From Ruminococcus flavefaciens (lineage in GTDB: Bacteria > Bacillota > Clostridia > Oscillospirales > Ruminococcaceae), in the NCBI GenBank assembly GCA_023667045.1, contig JAMPAU010000001.1, forward strand, positions 124,001 to 188,000: 64,000 nt of DNA, read 5' to 3'. Numbering within the stretch: the first letter of the stretch is position 1; the number at the start of each line of letters is the position of its first letter. Positions 1-8,642 of the stretch are shown here, piece after piece. The position numbers were made by a program, and so were the translations under genes. Under the pieces are notes generated by a model. It was not told the origin of the DNA and made no database searches. It worked only from the letters and a program-made list of their open reading frames with translations.

Positions 1-63
1 ATAAACTATCTGACTGTTTTCGTCTTTCCAGTCGCCGTCAAACCTCACTAAATCCACTGCCAT
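1..63 (-). CDS. Partial CDS, unknown protein (N-terminus only)
   Basis: An ATG at 61-63 on the minus strand opens a frame that reads MAVDLVRFDGD and then WKDENSQIVY without a stop to the window edge, so only 21 codons are visible. A Shine-Dalgarno-like AGGTG lies a few bases upstream, right after the rlmH stop codon, so the gene probably belongs to the same transcript as rlmH. Too little protein is visible to assign a family. Confidence 0.6.
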   Translation of the reverse strand, partial: MAVDLVRFDGDWKDENSQIVY

Positions 64-71
64 ACTATCAC

Positions 72-545
72 CTACTTGTGATACTTTCCGCCCTCTGCAA
101 TCTGAAAAGCCCTGTAAATCTGTTCAAGGAGCATAACTCTTGCTAACTGGTGCGGAAAAGTCATCTCCGACATGGAGAGTTTAAAGTTACCCATTGACTT
201 TATTTCCGGAGCAAGTCCGAAAGAACTTCCGATTATGAAAGTGACCGTACTAAAACCGTTCACGCCGGCGGACGATATTTTTTCCGAAAACTTAACACTT
301 GTAAGCTGTTTCCCCTCAATGCACATAGGTATTATCATACCTTTTGCGTACTTCTTTATCTGGACAGCCTCTTTCTGCAATGCCGTTTCTATTTCCTTTG
401 CTGACGGGTTATCACTAAGTCTGCACTCGTCGAGTTCATGAAGTTCAAATGTGCAGTAACGTGAAAGTCTCTTGATATATTCTGCACAGGCACTGCGGAG
501 ATACTCCTCTTTGAGTTTTCCTATAACTATTAAATTCACTGTCAT
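72..545 (-). CDS. rlmH: 23S rRNA (pseudouridine1915-N3)-methyltransferase RlmH
   Basis: This 157-residue protein has the usual RlmH length and the SPOUT-type C-terminal half: FIIGSSFGL (the glycine-rich SAM loop) followed by the very conserved FPHQLARVMLLEQIYRA segment and the C-terminal GGKYHK tail. RlmH methylates pseudouridine 1915 in helix 69 of 23S rRNA on assembled 70S ribosomes. The start codon overlaps the walJ stop by one base (TGATG), so translation is coupled. The walJ-rlmH pair is also found next to each other in staphylococci and other Firmicutes, which supports both calls. Confidence 0.95.
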   Translation of the reverse strand: MTVNLIVIGKLKEEYLRSACAEYIKRLSRYCTFELHELDECRLSDNPSAKEIETALQKEAVQIKKYAKGMIIPMCIEGKQLTSVKFSEKISSAGVNGFSTVTFIIGSSFGLAPEIKSMGNFKLSMSEMTFPHQLARVMLLEQIYRAFQIAEGGKYHK

Positions 546-1330
546 CAGAAAATAACCGCCCCTCCGTTAGTCTCGACACGTGCCACGCCCATAAGGTAAT
601 CTTTATTAAATACATATCTTTCGTCAAGAAACTTTCTTGCTGTACCGAATGCGACCGACGGTTTGTTATTTTCCTGACTGATATGACCTAAAACTACATG
701 AGTAGTGCCGTTCTGAATAAGCTTTCCGACCTGTACCGCACAGTCGTCATTGGAAAGATGACCTGTTTCAGACAATATACGCTTTTTAAGATACAAGGGA
801 TAATTCCCCTGCCGTAACATCATCTCGTCATAATTCGACTCTATAAGAACCATTTTACAGCCTTTAAGTGCTTCATCTGTTTCGGGAGTTATACAGCCGG
901 TATCAGTACATACGGCACAGTATTTGTCATCATAGGTATGTATTTTATAACCGCACGGCTCTACAGCGTCATGCGATATTCCAAAGGCACTTACTTCCAT
1001 ATCGGCACAGGCTATATTTTTTTTCATTTCAATAACCGGAGATTTCGGCGAAATTTTTCCGTCGTCGCATAGTTTCCGGAGAGTTTTCTTTGTGCTGTAA
1101 ACCGGAATACCTGTTTTCTGTGTGAGCACTTTAAGACCGGAAACATGGTCGCTGTGTTCGTGGGTTATAAAGACCGCCTGTACTGCTGTAAGCGGTATTC
1201 TGTTTGTTTCGAGTGCGGAGGAAAGTCTTTTAAAACTCACTCCGCAGTCTATAAGGATTCCGGCTTTTTCAGTTCCTATAAAATGAGCGTTGCCCTTGCT
1301 TGAACTGAAAAGCGGATAAAATCTTGCCAT
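545..1330 (-). CDS. walJ: Metallo-beta-lactamase-fold hydrolase WalJ/YycJ
   Basis: The 261-residue protein carries the metal-binding motif HEHSDH near residue 57 and further metal-ligand motifs (CTDTG, GHLS, GHIS) typical of the YycJ/WalJ branch of the metallo-beta-lactamase superfamily. Members are predicted cytoplasmic DNA exonucleases linked to cell division and the WalRK regulon in Firmicutes (established knowledge). No WalRK kinase or regulator gene is present here; the gene instead sits in the cysteine operon. An AGAGG ribosome site precedes the ATG. The downstream rlmH overlaps by one base. Confidence 0.9.
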   Translation of the reverse strand: MARFYPLFSSSKGNAHFIGTEKAGILIDCGVSFKRLSSALETNRIPLTAVQAVFITHEHSDHVSGLKVLTQKTGIPVYSTKKTLRKLCDDGKISPKSPVIEMKKNIACADMEVSAFGISHDAVEPCGYKIHTYDDKYCAVCTDTGCITPETDEALKGCKMVLIESNYDEMMLRQGNYPLYLKKRILSETGHLSNDDCAVQVGKLIQNGTTHVVLGHISQENNKPSVAFGTARKFLDERYVFNKDYLMGVARVETNGGAVIF

Positions 1331-1331
1331 T

Positions 1332-1826
1332 TCAAACCTCTTTTCTGTCGGCGATGTACCCCATAGCTAAATATTCATGCCCAAACATACTGCACTGTCC
1401 TAAAAAATTAAATTTCAGATTTTTATATGTCTCCAGAGCCGGAATATTACTTTTTGCTACAAATAAATGCACAGAATTACAGCCTTTTTCAAAAAGCGTT
1501 TCAATAAGTTTTTCCAGCATTATTTTTGCATAGCCGTTTCCTTGATATTTAGGTGCAATAACTATTCTTGCAATTTCGCACTGTGTGCCGTCATTTATTT
1601 TCCAGAAGTCATTATTTTTAAAAACGCTGTCTGTTTCAACAGAACACGCACCTATTATTTCATTATTACTCTCGAATATATACAGATTTCCGTTTCTGAA
1701 ATCCTGCACGGCATTTTCACGTGTGGGGTAATCTTCTGTCCAGAGTGAACAGTTAATCCCTATTACACCTCTGTACATTTCAGTAACAATATCAATATCT
1801 TTCTGTTCTGCTTTTCTGAGATTCAT
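1332..1826 (-). CDS. GNAT family N-acetyltransferase
   Basis: This is a 164-residue GNAT-fold protein. The acetyl-CoA binding motif A is visible as IARIVIAPKYQGNGYAKIML around residues 87-106, with the typical R/Q-x-x-G-x-G/A pattern, followed by the C-terminal ALETYKNLKF motif B. The substrate cannot be predicted. Its ATG overlaps the cysS stop (ATGA), and walJ starts two bases after its stop, so it is an internal member of the cys operon. An unrelated small-molecule or protein N-acetyltransferase role is equally possible. Confidence 0.85.
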   Translation of the reverse strand: MNLRKAEQKDIDIVTEMYRGVIGINCSLWTEDYPTRENAVQDFRNGNLYIFESNNEIIGACSVETDSVFKNNDFWKINDGTQCEIARIVIAPKYQGNGYAKIMLEKLIETLFEKGCNSVHLFVAKSNIPALETYKNLKFNFLGQCSMFGHEYLAMGYIADRKEV

Positions 1827-3232
1827 ATTTTTCTGATTTCAACACCCTGTCTTGTTTCACGGACTTCATAGCCGAGTGCCGTGATTTTATTTCTGATTTC
1901 GTCGGCAAGTGCAAAGTTCTTTTCCTTGCGTGCGTTTTTTCTTTCCTCAACAAGAGCCATTACTTCTGCCGGAATTTCTTCCTTTTCACTGTCAGCGAAC
2001 TTTACAGCGTTTTCAATGAGGTCAAAACCTAAAACCTTATCGAACTCCTTAATAAGTGCAAGTTTTGTGACAGCGTTTGCGTTTGATTTCAGAACGTCAT
2101 AAACTGCTGTAACCGCAAGTGAAGTGTTTAAATCGTTGTCGAGTGCGTCAGTAAAGACTTTCATAAGACGGTCATATTCTGCCATGTCAATATCTCCGGA
2201 GTTGTCGGCAGTAAGCGGAGCGATTTTTTCAACAAGCTTATTGTAAGAAACAACGGCATTGTTTAAATTGTCCCAGTCAAAAACAAGCGACTTTCTGTAA
2301 TGAGACAGCAGGCAGAAATAACGGTACACAACCGGATTGTAGCCCTTTTCCTCTAAAAGCGACACTGTAAGAAATTCGCCTTTAGACTTGCTCATCTTAC
2401 CGCTGTTGGTGTTGAGGTGGTGAACATGAAACCAATAGTTGCACCATTCATGACCTAAATAAGCCTCGCTCTGTGCGATTTCGTTGGTGTGGTGCGGAAA
2501 TGCATTGTCTATACCGCCACAGTGAATATCAAGGTATTCGCCGAGATTTTTCATGCTTATGCACGAGCATTCAATATGCCAGCCCGGATAGCCTACACCC
2601 CAAGGACTATCCCATTTAAGCTCCTGCGAGTCAAATTTAGACTTAGTGAACCACAGTACAAAGTCCGCCTTGTTGCGTTTGTTTGAGTCTTCCTCAACGC
2701 CCTCACGGACACCTACAGCTAAATCTTCCTCTTTGAAGTCATTGAAGACATAGTACTTGTCAATCTTTGAAGTATCAAAGTAAATATTTCCGCCTGCCTC
2801 GTAAGCATATCCTTTTTCCATGAGCGATTCAATAACACGTATAAACTCGTCTATATATGAGGTTGCCGGCACTACAACATCGGGGGTTTTTATGTTAAGT
2901 TTTTTGCAGTCGCTGAAAAAAGCGTCCGTATAGAACTGTGCTATCTCCATGACCGTCTTGTGTTCACGTTTAGCACCTTTAAGCATTTTGTCGTCTCCGG
3001 TGTCGCCGTCGCTTGTGAGATGTCCAACGTCTGTGATATTCATGACACGCTTAACGTCAAGACCAGTGAAACGGAGATACTTTTCAAGAACATCTTCCAT
3101 GATATATGTGCGGAGATTTCCGATATGTGCATAGTGATAAACAGTAGGTCCGCAAGTATAGATACTTGCCTTGCCTGTCTCGTGTGGAATAAATTCCTCT
3201 TTTTTATGTGAAAGTGAATTGTATAACTGCAT
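1823..3232 (-). CDS. cysS: Cysteinyl-tRNA synthetase
   Basis: This 469-residue class I aminoacyl-tRNA synthetase charges tRNA-Cys with cysteine. The HIGH signature appears as YAHIGNLRTY near residues 33-42, and the KMSKS signature as GKMSKSKG near residue 270. Cys and His residues around GWHIECSCIS, CGGIDN and FPHHTNE provide the zinc site used to discriminate cysteine. Length fits the family. It lies downstream of cysE in a T-box-led transcript, a known Firmicute arrangement that couples cysteine synthesis and tRNA charging. The short gap to the upstream gene (26 bases) suggests no separate promoter. Confidence 0.97.
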   Translation of the reverse strand: MQLYNSLSHKKEEFIPHETGKASIYTCGPTVYHYAHIGNLRTYIMEDVLEKYLRFTGLDVKRVMNITDVGHLTSDGDTGDDKMLKGAKREHKTVMEIAQFYTDAFFSDCKKLNIKTPDVVVPATSYIDEFIRVIESLMEKGYAYEAGGNIYFDTSKIDKYYVFNDFKEEDLAVGVREGVEEDSNKRNKADFVLWFTKSKFDSQELKWDSPWGVGYPGWHIECSCISMKNLGEYLDIHCGGIDNAFPHHTNEIAQSEAYLGHEWCNYWFHVHHLNTNSGKMSKSKGEFLTVSLLEEKGYNPVVYRYFCLLSHYRKSLVFDWDNLNNAVVSYNKLVEKIAPLTADNSGDIDMAEYDRLMKVFTDALDNDLNTSLAVTAVYDVLKSNANAVTKLALIKEFDKVLGFDLIENAVKFADSEKEEIPAEVMALVEERKNARKEKNFALADEIRNKITALGYEVRETRQGVEIRKI

Positions 3233-3258
3233 AGTAAATTATGCTCCTTTAAAAAAAT

Positions 3259-3777
3259 TTATAGATTCTGATATTTTGCCAAAGTTTCTTTTTCAATTTT
3301 GTAGAGATTGAAGTTATTGTCTTTTTCCGTTTCCTGAGCGATAAACTCAGCAAGACGTTTTTCGTCGGTCAGAAGACACCCTGCCTGATAAGCGAGCTGT
3401 TCATACCAGTCCCATGAGTATCTGTCGTCCGGATAACTGTGCGGAAACTCTATCTCCGATATAGTACCGGTAATACAGCTTTTCACGCCTCTTGCGGTAA
3501 AGAAATTGCTGTCAACGGATATAATTATTTCTATGTCATTATATTCGTTGGTCTCATCGAAAAAGCTACCGCTGTGAAAACTGCTCCATTCAAGGATAGA
3601 AGCACGGATTCTTCTTGTCCTGTCAGCCACTCCGTAGCTAATTGTCATTCTTTCCGGTGGTACTGAAATATCGTCTTTGTCCATTTTCAAGTCATACTGC
3701 ATATAGTTGACGATACTTTCTATCTGTCTTTCCCGAAAACGTATGTATTCAAACCCGAAATTAAAAAATACAGACAT
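3259..3777 (-). CDS. Hypothetical protein between cysE and cysS
   Basis: This 172-residue acidic, soluble protein is not recognised. It has no signal peptide or membrane segment. The C-terminal half is rich in aromatic residues (YSWDWYEQLAYQAG) followed by a charged helix ending KETLAKYQNL. It sits between cysE and cysS on the same strand, so it is probably under the same T-box control. Whether it has a cysteine-related role is unknown. Confidence 0.7.
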   Translation of the reverse strand: MSVFFNFGFEYIRFRERQIESIVNYMQYDLKMDKDDISVPPERMTISYGVADRTRRIRASILEWSSFHSGSFFDETNEYNDIEIIISVDSNFFTARGVKSCITGTISEIEFPHSYPDDRYSWDWYEQLAYQAGCLLTDEKRLAEFIAQETEKDNNFNLYKIEKETLAKYQNL

Positions 3778-3865
3778 ATTATCAAAAACTCCTTTTTATT
3801 TTTGTTCACACAAAATTATTTTTTCACTGCCGGCATTACAGTGAATACCGGCATAATATAATTAT

Positions 3866-4513
3866 TTATTTTCTGATACCGGAAATTTCCTCTTTAAGTT
3901 TTTCAATTTCCGTATTCAGACGGCAAAGTTCCTGTGAAACAGGGTCGGGAATGTGTATCTGGTCTATTTCACTGCAAACGTCCGGACATATCTTTCTGCC
4001 GTTTCTTCTTACTATCCTTGCCGGAACACCAACGGCTGTGCAGTTGTCAGGGATTTCATTCAGCACAACGGCATTTGCTGCGATTTTAACATTGTTGCCT
4101 ACCTTGAAAGGACCAAGCACCTTTGCACCTGCTCCGACAAGTACATTATGTCCGAGAGTGGGGTGACGTTTGCCTTTGTCTTTTCCTGTACCGCCGAGAG
4201 TTACCCCCTGATACAAAAGACAGTTGTCACCGATGACAGCGGTCTCACCGATAACCACGCCCATGCCGTGGTCTATGAAAAGCCCTTTTCCTATTTCTGC
4301 ACCGGGGTGAATTTCTATTCCGGTTTTTCTGCGTGTATTCTGCGAAATCATTCTTGCAACCGTAAACATCTTTCTTTTATAGAACCAGTGTGCAATACGG
4401 TAATTTCTTACTGCCACAAGACTGGGATAAGTCAGCAGTATTTCAAGAGTACTGTGTACAGCAGGGTCACGCTCTCTTATAAGCCGAATATCTCTCTTTA
4501 TATATTTAAACAA
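3866..4513 (-). CDS. cysE: Serine O-acetyltransferase CysE
   Basis: This 215-residue protein makes O-acetylserine from serine and acetyl-CoA, the first step of cysteine synthesis. The left-handed beta-helix is shown by hexapeptide repeats from IHPGAEIGKGLFIDHG to AANAVVLNEIP, with the catalytic-region signature GVTLGGTGKDKGKRHPT and the C-terminal GVPARIV. The N-terminal domain is the short form common in Firmicutes. The ATG follows an AAGGAGG ribosome site. It is the first gene after a cysteine-type T-box leader, so expression should rise when tRNA-Cys is uncharged. Confidence 0.95.
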   Translation of the reverse strand: MFKYIKRDIRLIRERDPAVHSTLEILLTYPSLVAVRNYRIAHWFYKRKMFTVARMISQNTRRKTGIEIHPGAEIGKGLFIDHGMGVVIGETAVIGDNCLLYQGVTLGGTGKDKGKRHPTLGHNVLVGAGAKVLGPFKVGNNVKIAANAVVLNEIPDNCTAVGVPARIVRRNGRKICPDVCSEIDQIHIPDPVSQELCRLNTEIEKLKEEISGIRK

Positions 4514-4529
4514 GCTTTTTCCTCCTTTT

Positions 4530-4785
4530 GAAAAAATTCAGCCTCCGGAGACGTACACAAAAATAACGCACTCCGGAGGCGTATGTAAACGCTGTTCCAC
4601 TCCGATTTATAACTCATTGACCTGTAACGAAGGTTTTACGCCACGGAATACTTGATTTCCTCCGCAGAGCTGACAGACGCACTTCACTTTTATGGTATAT
4701 GCCGTCACACCGCACCGGCACTCTCTGAAAAACCTTTAATAAAAGCTACTCTGACTGCTACGCCTTTAAGAAAATATTACTTTAT
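4530..4785 (-). promoter_or_regulatory. T-box riboswitch (cysteine), cysE leader
   Basis: Read on the minus strand, the leader shows an AGUA-type motif (AGAGTAGC), an AGAGAG element, and a GTGAAGTGCGTC segment in which TGC (4681-4679) is a plausible Cys specifier codon. The T-box core AGTGGAACAGCG lies at 4601-4590. It is followed by a terminator with a perfect 10 bp stem (GCCTCCGGAG at 4580-4571 and CTCCGGAGGC at 4550-4541) and TGAATTTTTT. The exact specifier register (GTG or TGC) is my inference from the cysE/cysS context. Confidence 0.88.
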
Positions 4786-4787
4786 AT

Positions 4788-4817
4788 ATTATATACCAGA
4801 ATGACGGATTTTGTCAA
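4788..4817 (-). promoter_or_regulatory. SigA-type promoter of the cysE operon
   Basis: On the minus strand TTGACA (4817-4812) and TATAAT (4793-4788) are separated by 18 bases, directly ahead of the T-box leader. Both hexamers are perfect consensus. Confidence 0.75.
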
Positions 4818-4867
4818 GGCTATAAATATAATTTATATTGCATGAAATATGCCTGTGCGTGTTAATC

Positions 4868-4896
4868 TTGACACATTATGTCAATTATGTTATAAT
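4868..4896 (+). promoter_or_regulatory. SigA-type promoter of the glycosyltransferase/birA operon
   Basis: TTGACA (4868-4873), a 17-base spacer and TATAAT (4891-4896) form a perfect consensus promoter about 36 bases ahead of the gene at 4932. It is divergent from the cysE promoter. Confidence 0.8.
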
Positions 4897-4931
4897 AGGA
4901 CAAACTAGATTTTTTAGGAGAGGACAGGATT

Positions 4932-5330
4932 ATGGACAACTCTATAAATACTGAAAAGATAATGTCTCGCATAAGGCTTGAAATAAAAGAAAAAAATATT
5001 CCGGACTTTGAAGATGTACCGTACAGAAAAAATATCGGCTCGGAAGTTCCGGAAAACCCCGACGACGCAATAAATGAAATGCGTTCATGTTCATATGTGC
5101 ATTCATACAGACAGCTTGCCGGAAAACCTCTGAAAGTATTTCTGAAAAAAACTGTCCGTAAAATAATAAAATTCTATACAGAGCCGGTTATTGACGAACA
5201 GAACGACTTTAACTCGGCAACCGAAACAGCTATCACTTCCATGCGTAATACTCAGAAAAAACTTATTGAACGAATCGAAAAGCTCGAAGAAGAAAACCGC
5301 CGTCTTATAAAAGACCTCTATGGTGAATGA
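4932..5330 (+). CDS. Hypothetical protein with C-terminal coiled coil
   Basis: This 132-residue protein is not assigned to a named family. It begins MDNSINTEKIMSRIRLEIKEK, which resembles the N-terminal lead-in found on some surface-polysaccharide methyltransferases, then has a basic stretch (FLKKTVRKIIKF) and a predicted coiled coil from about residue 95 (NTQKKLIERIEKLEEENRRL). An AGGAG ribosome site precedes the ATG. It is the first gene of a plus-strand operon with two glycosyltransferases, so a partner role in glycan assembly is plausible but only inferred from position. Confidence 0.7.
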   Translation: MDNSINTEKIMSRIRLEIKEKNIPDFEDVPYRKNIGSEVPENPDDAINEMRSCSYVHSYRQLAGKPLKVFLKKTVRKIIKFYTEPVIDEQNDFNSATETAITSMRNTQKKLIERIEKLEEENRRLIKDLYGE

Positions 5331-5331
5331 T

Positions 5332-6393
5332 ATGAAAGTAATACAGCTTTTGCCCACTGTATCATACGGCGATGCAGTAAGCAACGACGCTCTCGCACTC
5401 AACAGGGTTATAAGGTCAATGGGACTTCAGACCACTGTCTGTGCTGAAACAGCCGGAAAAAATCTCCCTGTAAAAAATATCCGTGAACTTAATGAAATCT
5501 CGGCAGAAGATATTCTTATATATCATATGTCAACAGGCACAGACTTGAATTTTTCACTGCAAAGGCTCTCCTGCCGTAAAATGATGATTTACCACAATAT
5601 AACTCCTCCGGAATTTTTCCGTCCGTACAGCCGTGAGATGTTTTCACTGACAAGCTACGGCTATCGTGGTCTTGAATATCTGAACAAAACTTTTAATTAC
5701 TGCCTTGCCGATTCAGAGTATAATAAATCACAGCTTATAAAATATGACTATCACTGTCCAATTGAAGTCAGACCAGTGCTGATACCTTTCAAGGATTACA
5801 GAAAACCTTACGACCAGTACATTACTAAAAAATACAATGACGGCTGGACTAATATTATATTCGTCGGAAGAATCGCCCCTAACAAAAAACAAGAGGATAT
5901 TATCAAGACATTCTATTACTACAAAAAAATAAATCCGAAATCAAGACTTATTCTTGTCGGTTCATGGAACGGCATGGAAAACTATTATGAACGTCTGAAA
6001 AACTATGTGAAAATCCTAAAGCTGAATGATGTCATATTTACCGGTCATGTGACTTTCAGCGAGATACTGGCATATTACCGTGTGGCTGATATTTTCCTGT
6101 GCATGAGCAGACACGAGGGTTTCTGTGTACCGCTTGCGGAAGCGATGTTCTTTAATGTTCCTGTAGTTGCACTGAATGCCGGAGCAGTGCCGGAAACTCT
6201 CGGCGGTAGCGGTGTACTTCTGCCGGACAGTGACCCTGCCCACGCTGTTGAGACAGTAAACCGCATAATCAATGATGATATTTTCCGGCAGAATATAATA
6301 AAAAATCAGCAGAAAAGACTTTCTGACTTCTCTTACAAGAAAACAAGCCGTCTCTTTAAAAAAATACTGACAGGCTTTATAAATGGTGAATAA
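5332..6393 (+). CDS. GT-B fold glycosyltransferase (GT4-like)
   Basis: This protein of about 353 residues has a two-domain GT-B layout. The C-terminal donor domain shows GRIAPNKKQEDII, VGSWNGMENYYERL, the GHV segment, and the GT4 E-x7-E pattern in HEGFCVPLAEAM, followed by VVALNAGAVPETLGG. It likely transfers a nucleotide-activated sugar for a surface polysaccharide. I chose ATG 5332 because GGTGA, formed by the end of the upstream gene, lies 6-8 bases ahead; an in-frame ATG at 5320 is possible but would put the start inside the upstream gene. Confidence 0.85.
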   Translation: MKVIQLLPTVSYGDAVSNDALALNRVIRSMGLQTTVCAETAGKNLPVKNIRELNEISAEDILIYHMSTGTDLNFSLQRLSCRKMMIYHNITPPEFFRPYSREMFSLTSYGYRGLEYLNKTFNYCLADSEYNKSQLIKYDYHCPIEVRPVLIPFKDYRKPYDQYITKKYNDGWTNIIFVGRIAPNKKQEDIIKTFYYYKKINPKSRLILVGSWNGMENYYERLKNYVKILKLNDVIFTGHVTFSEILAYYRVADIFLCMSRHEGFCVPLAEAMFFNVPVVALNAGAVPETLGGSGVLLPDSDPAHAVETVNRIINDDIFRQNIIKNQQKRLSDFSYKKTSRLFKKILTGFINGE

Positions 6394-6394
6394 C

Positions 6395-7594
6395 ATGAAA
6401 AAAACAGGCTTTATTATTCCATGGTACAGCGATGATATTTCCGGCGGTGCTGAAAATATGCTCCGTGACCTTACCGCCGACCTGCACAAAAAAAACTTTC
6501 CTGTCGAAATCCTCACAACGTGTGCCGGAGAGTTTCATTCTGACTGGAACAGAAATCACTACAAAGAGGGTGTATATTTCAGCAGAAACAACATTCCAGT
6601 GAGGCGTTTCAAAATCCGCAAGCGTGATACTTCTGCATTCGACGAAATCAATTTCAAACTGATGAATAACATTCATATAACTTACGACGAAGAAAAAGTT
6701 TTCCTGCGTGAAATGATTAACAGCAACAGTCTTTACCGCTATATGCTTGAAAACTCCGATAATTATTCATTGTTTGTATTTATTCCGTATATGTTCGGTA
6801 CAACGTACTGGGGCATGAAACTCTTTCCGGAAAAATCAGTACTCATTCCCTGTCTGCACAATGAACCATATGCACATATGGAACACTTCAAAAGGCTTTT
6901 CCCGAAAACCGCCGGAATGATTTTCAACTCTGAACCGGAAAAAATCTTTGCTGAAAATATATATAACCTAAAAAATGTCAGAACCCTTACGGCAGGTATC
7001 GGAATGGATACGGATATTTCGGGAAATCCGGAAGACTTCCGCATAAAATATAATATCCATGAACCTTTTATACTGTATTCCGGCAGAAAAGACAGCGGAA
7101 AAAATATTGATACGCTTATCAGATATTACGGCGAATATATAAGACGGAAAAAAAGCAACCTAAGGCTTGTCATGACCGGCGGAGGAAAGACCGTCAGAGT
7201 TAACAATATCATTGATTTGGGATATGTTTCACAGCAGGATAAGTATAATGCTATGAGTGCCTGTGAGTTTTTATGTCAGCCGTCTGTAAACGAGAGCTTT
7301 TCACTGGTTATTATGGAAAGCTGGCTGTGCAGTCGTCCAGTACTCGTGCATGAAAAATGCGACGTTACACGCAATTTTGTTTCGCAGTCTGACGGCGGTC
7401 TGTATTTCGGAAACTATCCGGAATTTGAAGCCTGTACTGACTTTATTCTCGAAAACAATGAAATCGCTGATAAAATGGGCGTAAACGGTTCGGAATATGT
7501 CAAGAAAAATTTCAGCCGTGATACAGTCACCGAAAAATATATAAAATTCTTCGGAGAAATAATAAAAGAAAATAAGGAGAAATCTTTTACATGA
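6395..7594 (+). CDS. GT-B fold glycosyltransferase (GT4-like)
   Basis: This 399-residue protein is a second glycosyltransferase. It opens with the nucleotide-sugar enzyme pattern GFIIPWYSDDISGGAENMLRD, has GRKDSGKNIDTLI at the start of the donor domain, and NESFSLVIMES, which matches the E-x7-E pattern. The start at 6395 is preferred over 6383 because GGTGAATAAC acts as ribosome site, the same arrangement as in the previous gene. Its stop overlaps the birA start by ATGA. The acceptor and sugar are unknown. Confidence 0.85.
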   Translation: MKKTGFIIPWYSDDISGGAENMLRDLTADLHKKNFPVEILTTCAGEFHSDWNRNHYKEGVYFSRNNIPVRRFKIRKRDTSAFDEINFKLMNNIHITYDEEKVFLREMINSNSLYRYMLENSDNYSLFVFIPYMFGTTYWGMKLFPEKSVLIPCLHNEPYAHMEHFKRLFPKTAGMIFNSEPEKIFAENIYNLKNVRTLTAGIGMDTDISGNPEDFRIKYNIHEPFILYSGRKDSGKNIDTLIRYYGEYIRRKKSNLRLVMTGGGKTVRVNNIIDLGYVSQQDKYNAMSACEFLCQPSVNESFSLVIMESWLCSRPVLVHEKCDVTRNFVSQSDGGLYFGNYPEFEACTDFILENNEIADKMGVNGSEYVKKNFSRDTVTEKYIKFFGEIIKENKEKSFT

Positions 7595-8574
7595 ACGTTA
7601 AAGAAACACTTCTCGAAACACTGGCAGGGTCGGACGGCGAATACATTTCGGGGGCTATGCTTGCCGAAAAACTCGGAGTAAGCCGTAATGCCGTATGGAA
7701 AGCCGTTAAATCCCTCGAAACTGAGGGCTACTCGATAGAGGCGGTAACCTCAAAAGGCTACCGACTTTCTGCCGAAAACAACCGCCTTTCTGAAAAACTG
7801 ATACAAGCTTCTCTGAAAACAGAAAGTTTTGGAAAAAATATTATAATATATGATGAAACTGAATCAACAAATACCTCTGCCAAAGAAATGGCTGTTTCCG
7901 GAATGCCTCATGGTACTGTAGTAATAGCCGATACTCAGAACTCCGGCAAGGGCAGGCTCGGCAGGACTTTTGTTTCACCTAAGGGAAAAGGTCTCTATAT
8001 GAGCGTGATAATACGTCCGGATTTTGATATACAAACCGCCTCGCTGATAACCTCCGCAACAGCCTGTGCAACCGCTGAGGCTATAGAAAAACTTTGCAGT
8101 TATGATGTAAAAATAAAATGGGTCAACGACCTGTACATGAACGGCAGAAAAATATGCGGTATACTTACGGAAGCGTCTTTGGGCATGGAAATGAAATCCC
8201 TTGACTATGCAGTAATAGGAATAGGCATAAACGTCCGCAGTGCTGAGGGGAGTTTCAGCAGAGAACTGAGAGTATCGGCAACCTCAATAGAAGACGAAAC
8301 AGGACTTAAAATAAACCGTAACCGTCTCTGTGCAGAAGTACTCAATAGCCTTGAAAAGTATCTTTCTGAAATCGGCACACGCAATTATATAAGAGAATAC
8401 CGCAACAGAGAGATTCTCACTGGAAACACCATAACCGCCAATGTAAACGGCAGTACGGTTATAGCCTTTGCAGAGGGTATCGACGAAAACGCAAACCTCA
8501 TTATCAAGCTACCCGACGGCAATATACGCCATCTTAGTTCCGGAGAGGCTAACCTTTGCCGTGTGATAAAATAA
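7591..8574 (+). CDS. birA: Bifunctional biotin operon repressor / biotin-[acetyl-CoA-carboxylase] ligase
   Basis: This 327-residue protein attaches biotin to carboxylase carrier domains via biotinyl-5'-AMP. Residues 1-60 form a winged HTH (LAEKLGVSRNAVWKAVKSLE), so it can also act as a DNA-binding regulator. The central catalytic domain has the glycine-rich GKGRLGRTF loop near residues 119-127 and KIKWVNDLYMNGRKICGIL. The C-terminal SH3-like domain is present. It overlaps the upstream glycosyltransferase by four bases (ATGA). No biotin synthesis genes are nearby. Confidence 0.94.
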   Translation: MNVKETLLETLAGSDGEYISGAMLAEKLGVSRNAVWKAVKSLETEGYSIEAVTSKGYRLSAENNRLSEKLIQASLKTESFGKNIIIYDETESTNTSAKEMAVSGMPHGTVVIADTQNSGKGRLGRTFVSPKGKGLYMSVIIRPDFDIQTASLITSATACATAEAIEKLCSYDVKIKWVNDLYMNGRKICGILTEASLGMEMKSLDYAVIGIGINVRSAEGSFSRELRVSATSIEDETGLKINRNRLCAEVLNSLEKYLSEIGTRNYIREYRNREILTGNTITANVNGSTVIAFAEGIDENANLIIKLPDGNIRHLSSGEANLCRVIK

Positions 8575-8594
8575 AAAAATTTTTTAATTCGCAA

Positions 8595-8619
8595 AAAAGG
8601 ACGGTTTTCCCGTCCTTTT
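8595..8619. terminator. Bidirectional rho-independent terminator
   Basis: A stem AAAAGGACGG / CCGTCCTTTT with a short loop lies between the converging birA and membrane-protein genes. On the minus strand the stem is followed by TTTTTTGCG, so it fits best as terminator of the minus-strand gene, with probable use from both sides. Confidence 0.75.
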
Positions 8620-8642
8620 ATGGTTATAATATATGTGCAGGG

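Noticed and set aside
3810-3860. Hairpin TGCCGGTATT/AATGCCGGCA between cysE and the unknown gene as a terminator
   Set aside because: On the minus strand it is followed by GTGAAAAAATAATTTT, not a U-run, so it is at most an mRNA-processing or pausing hairpin.
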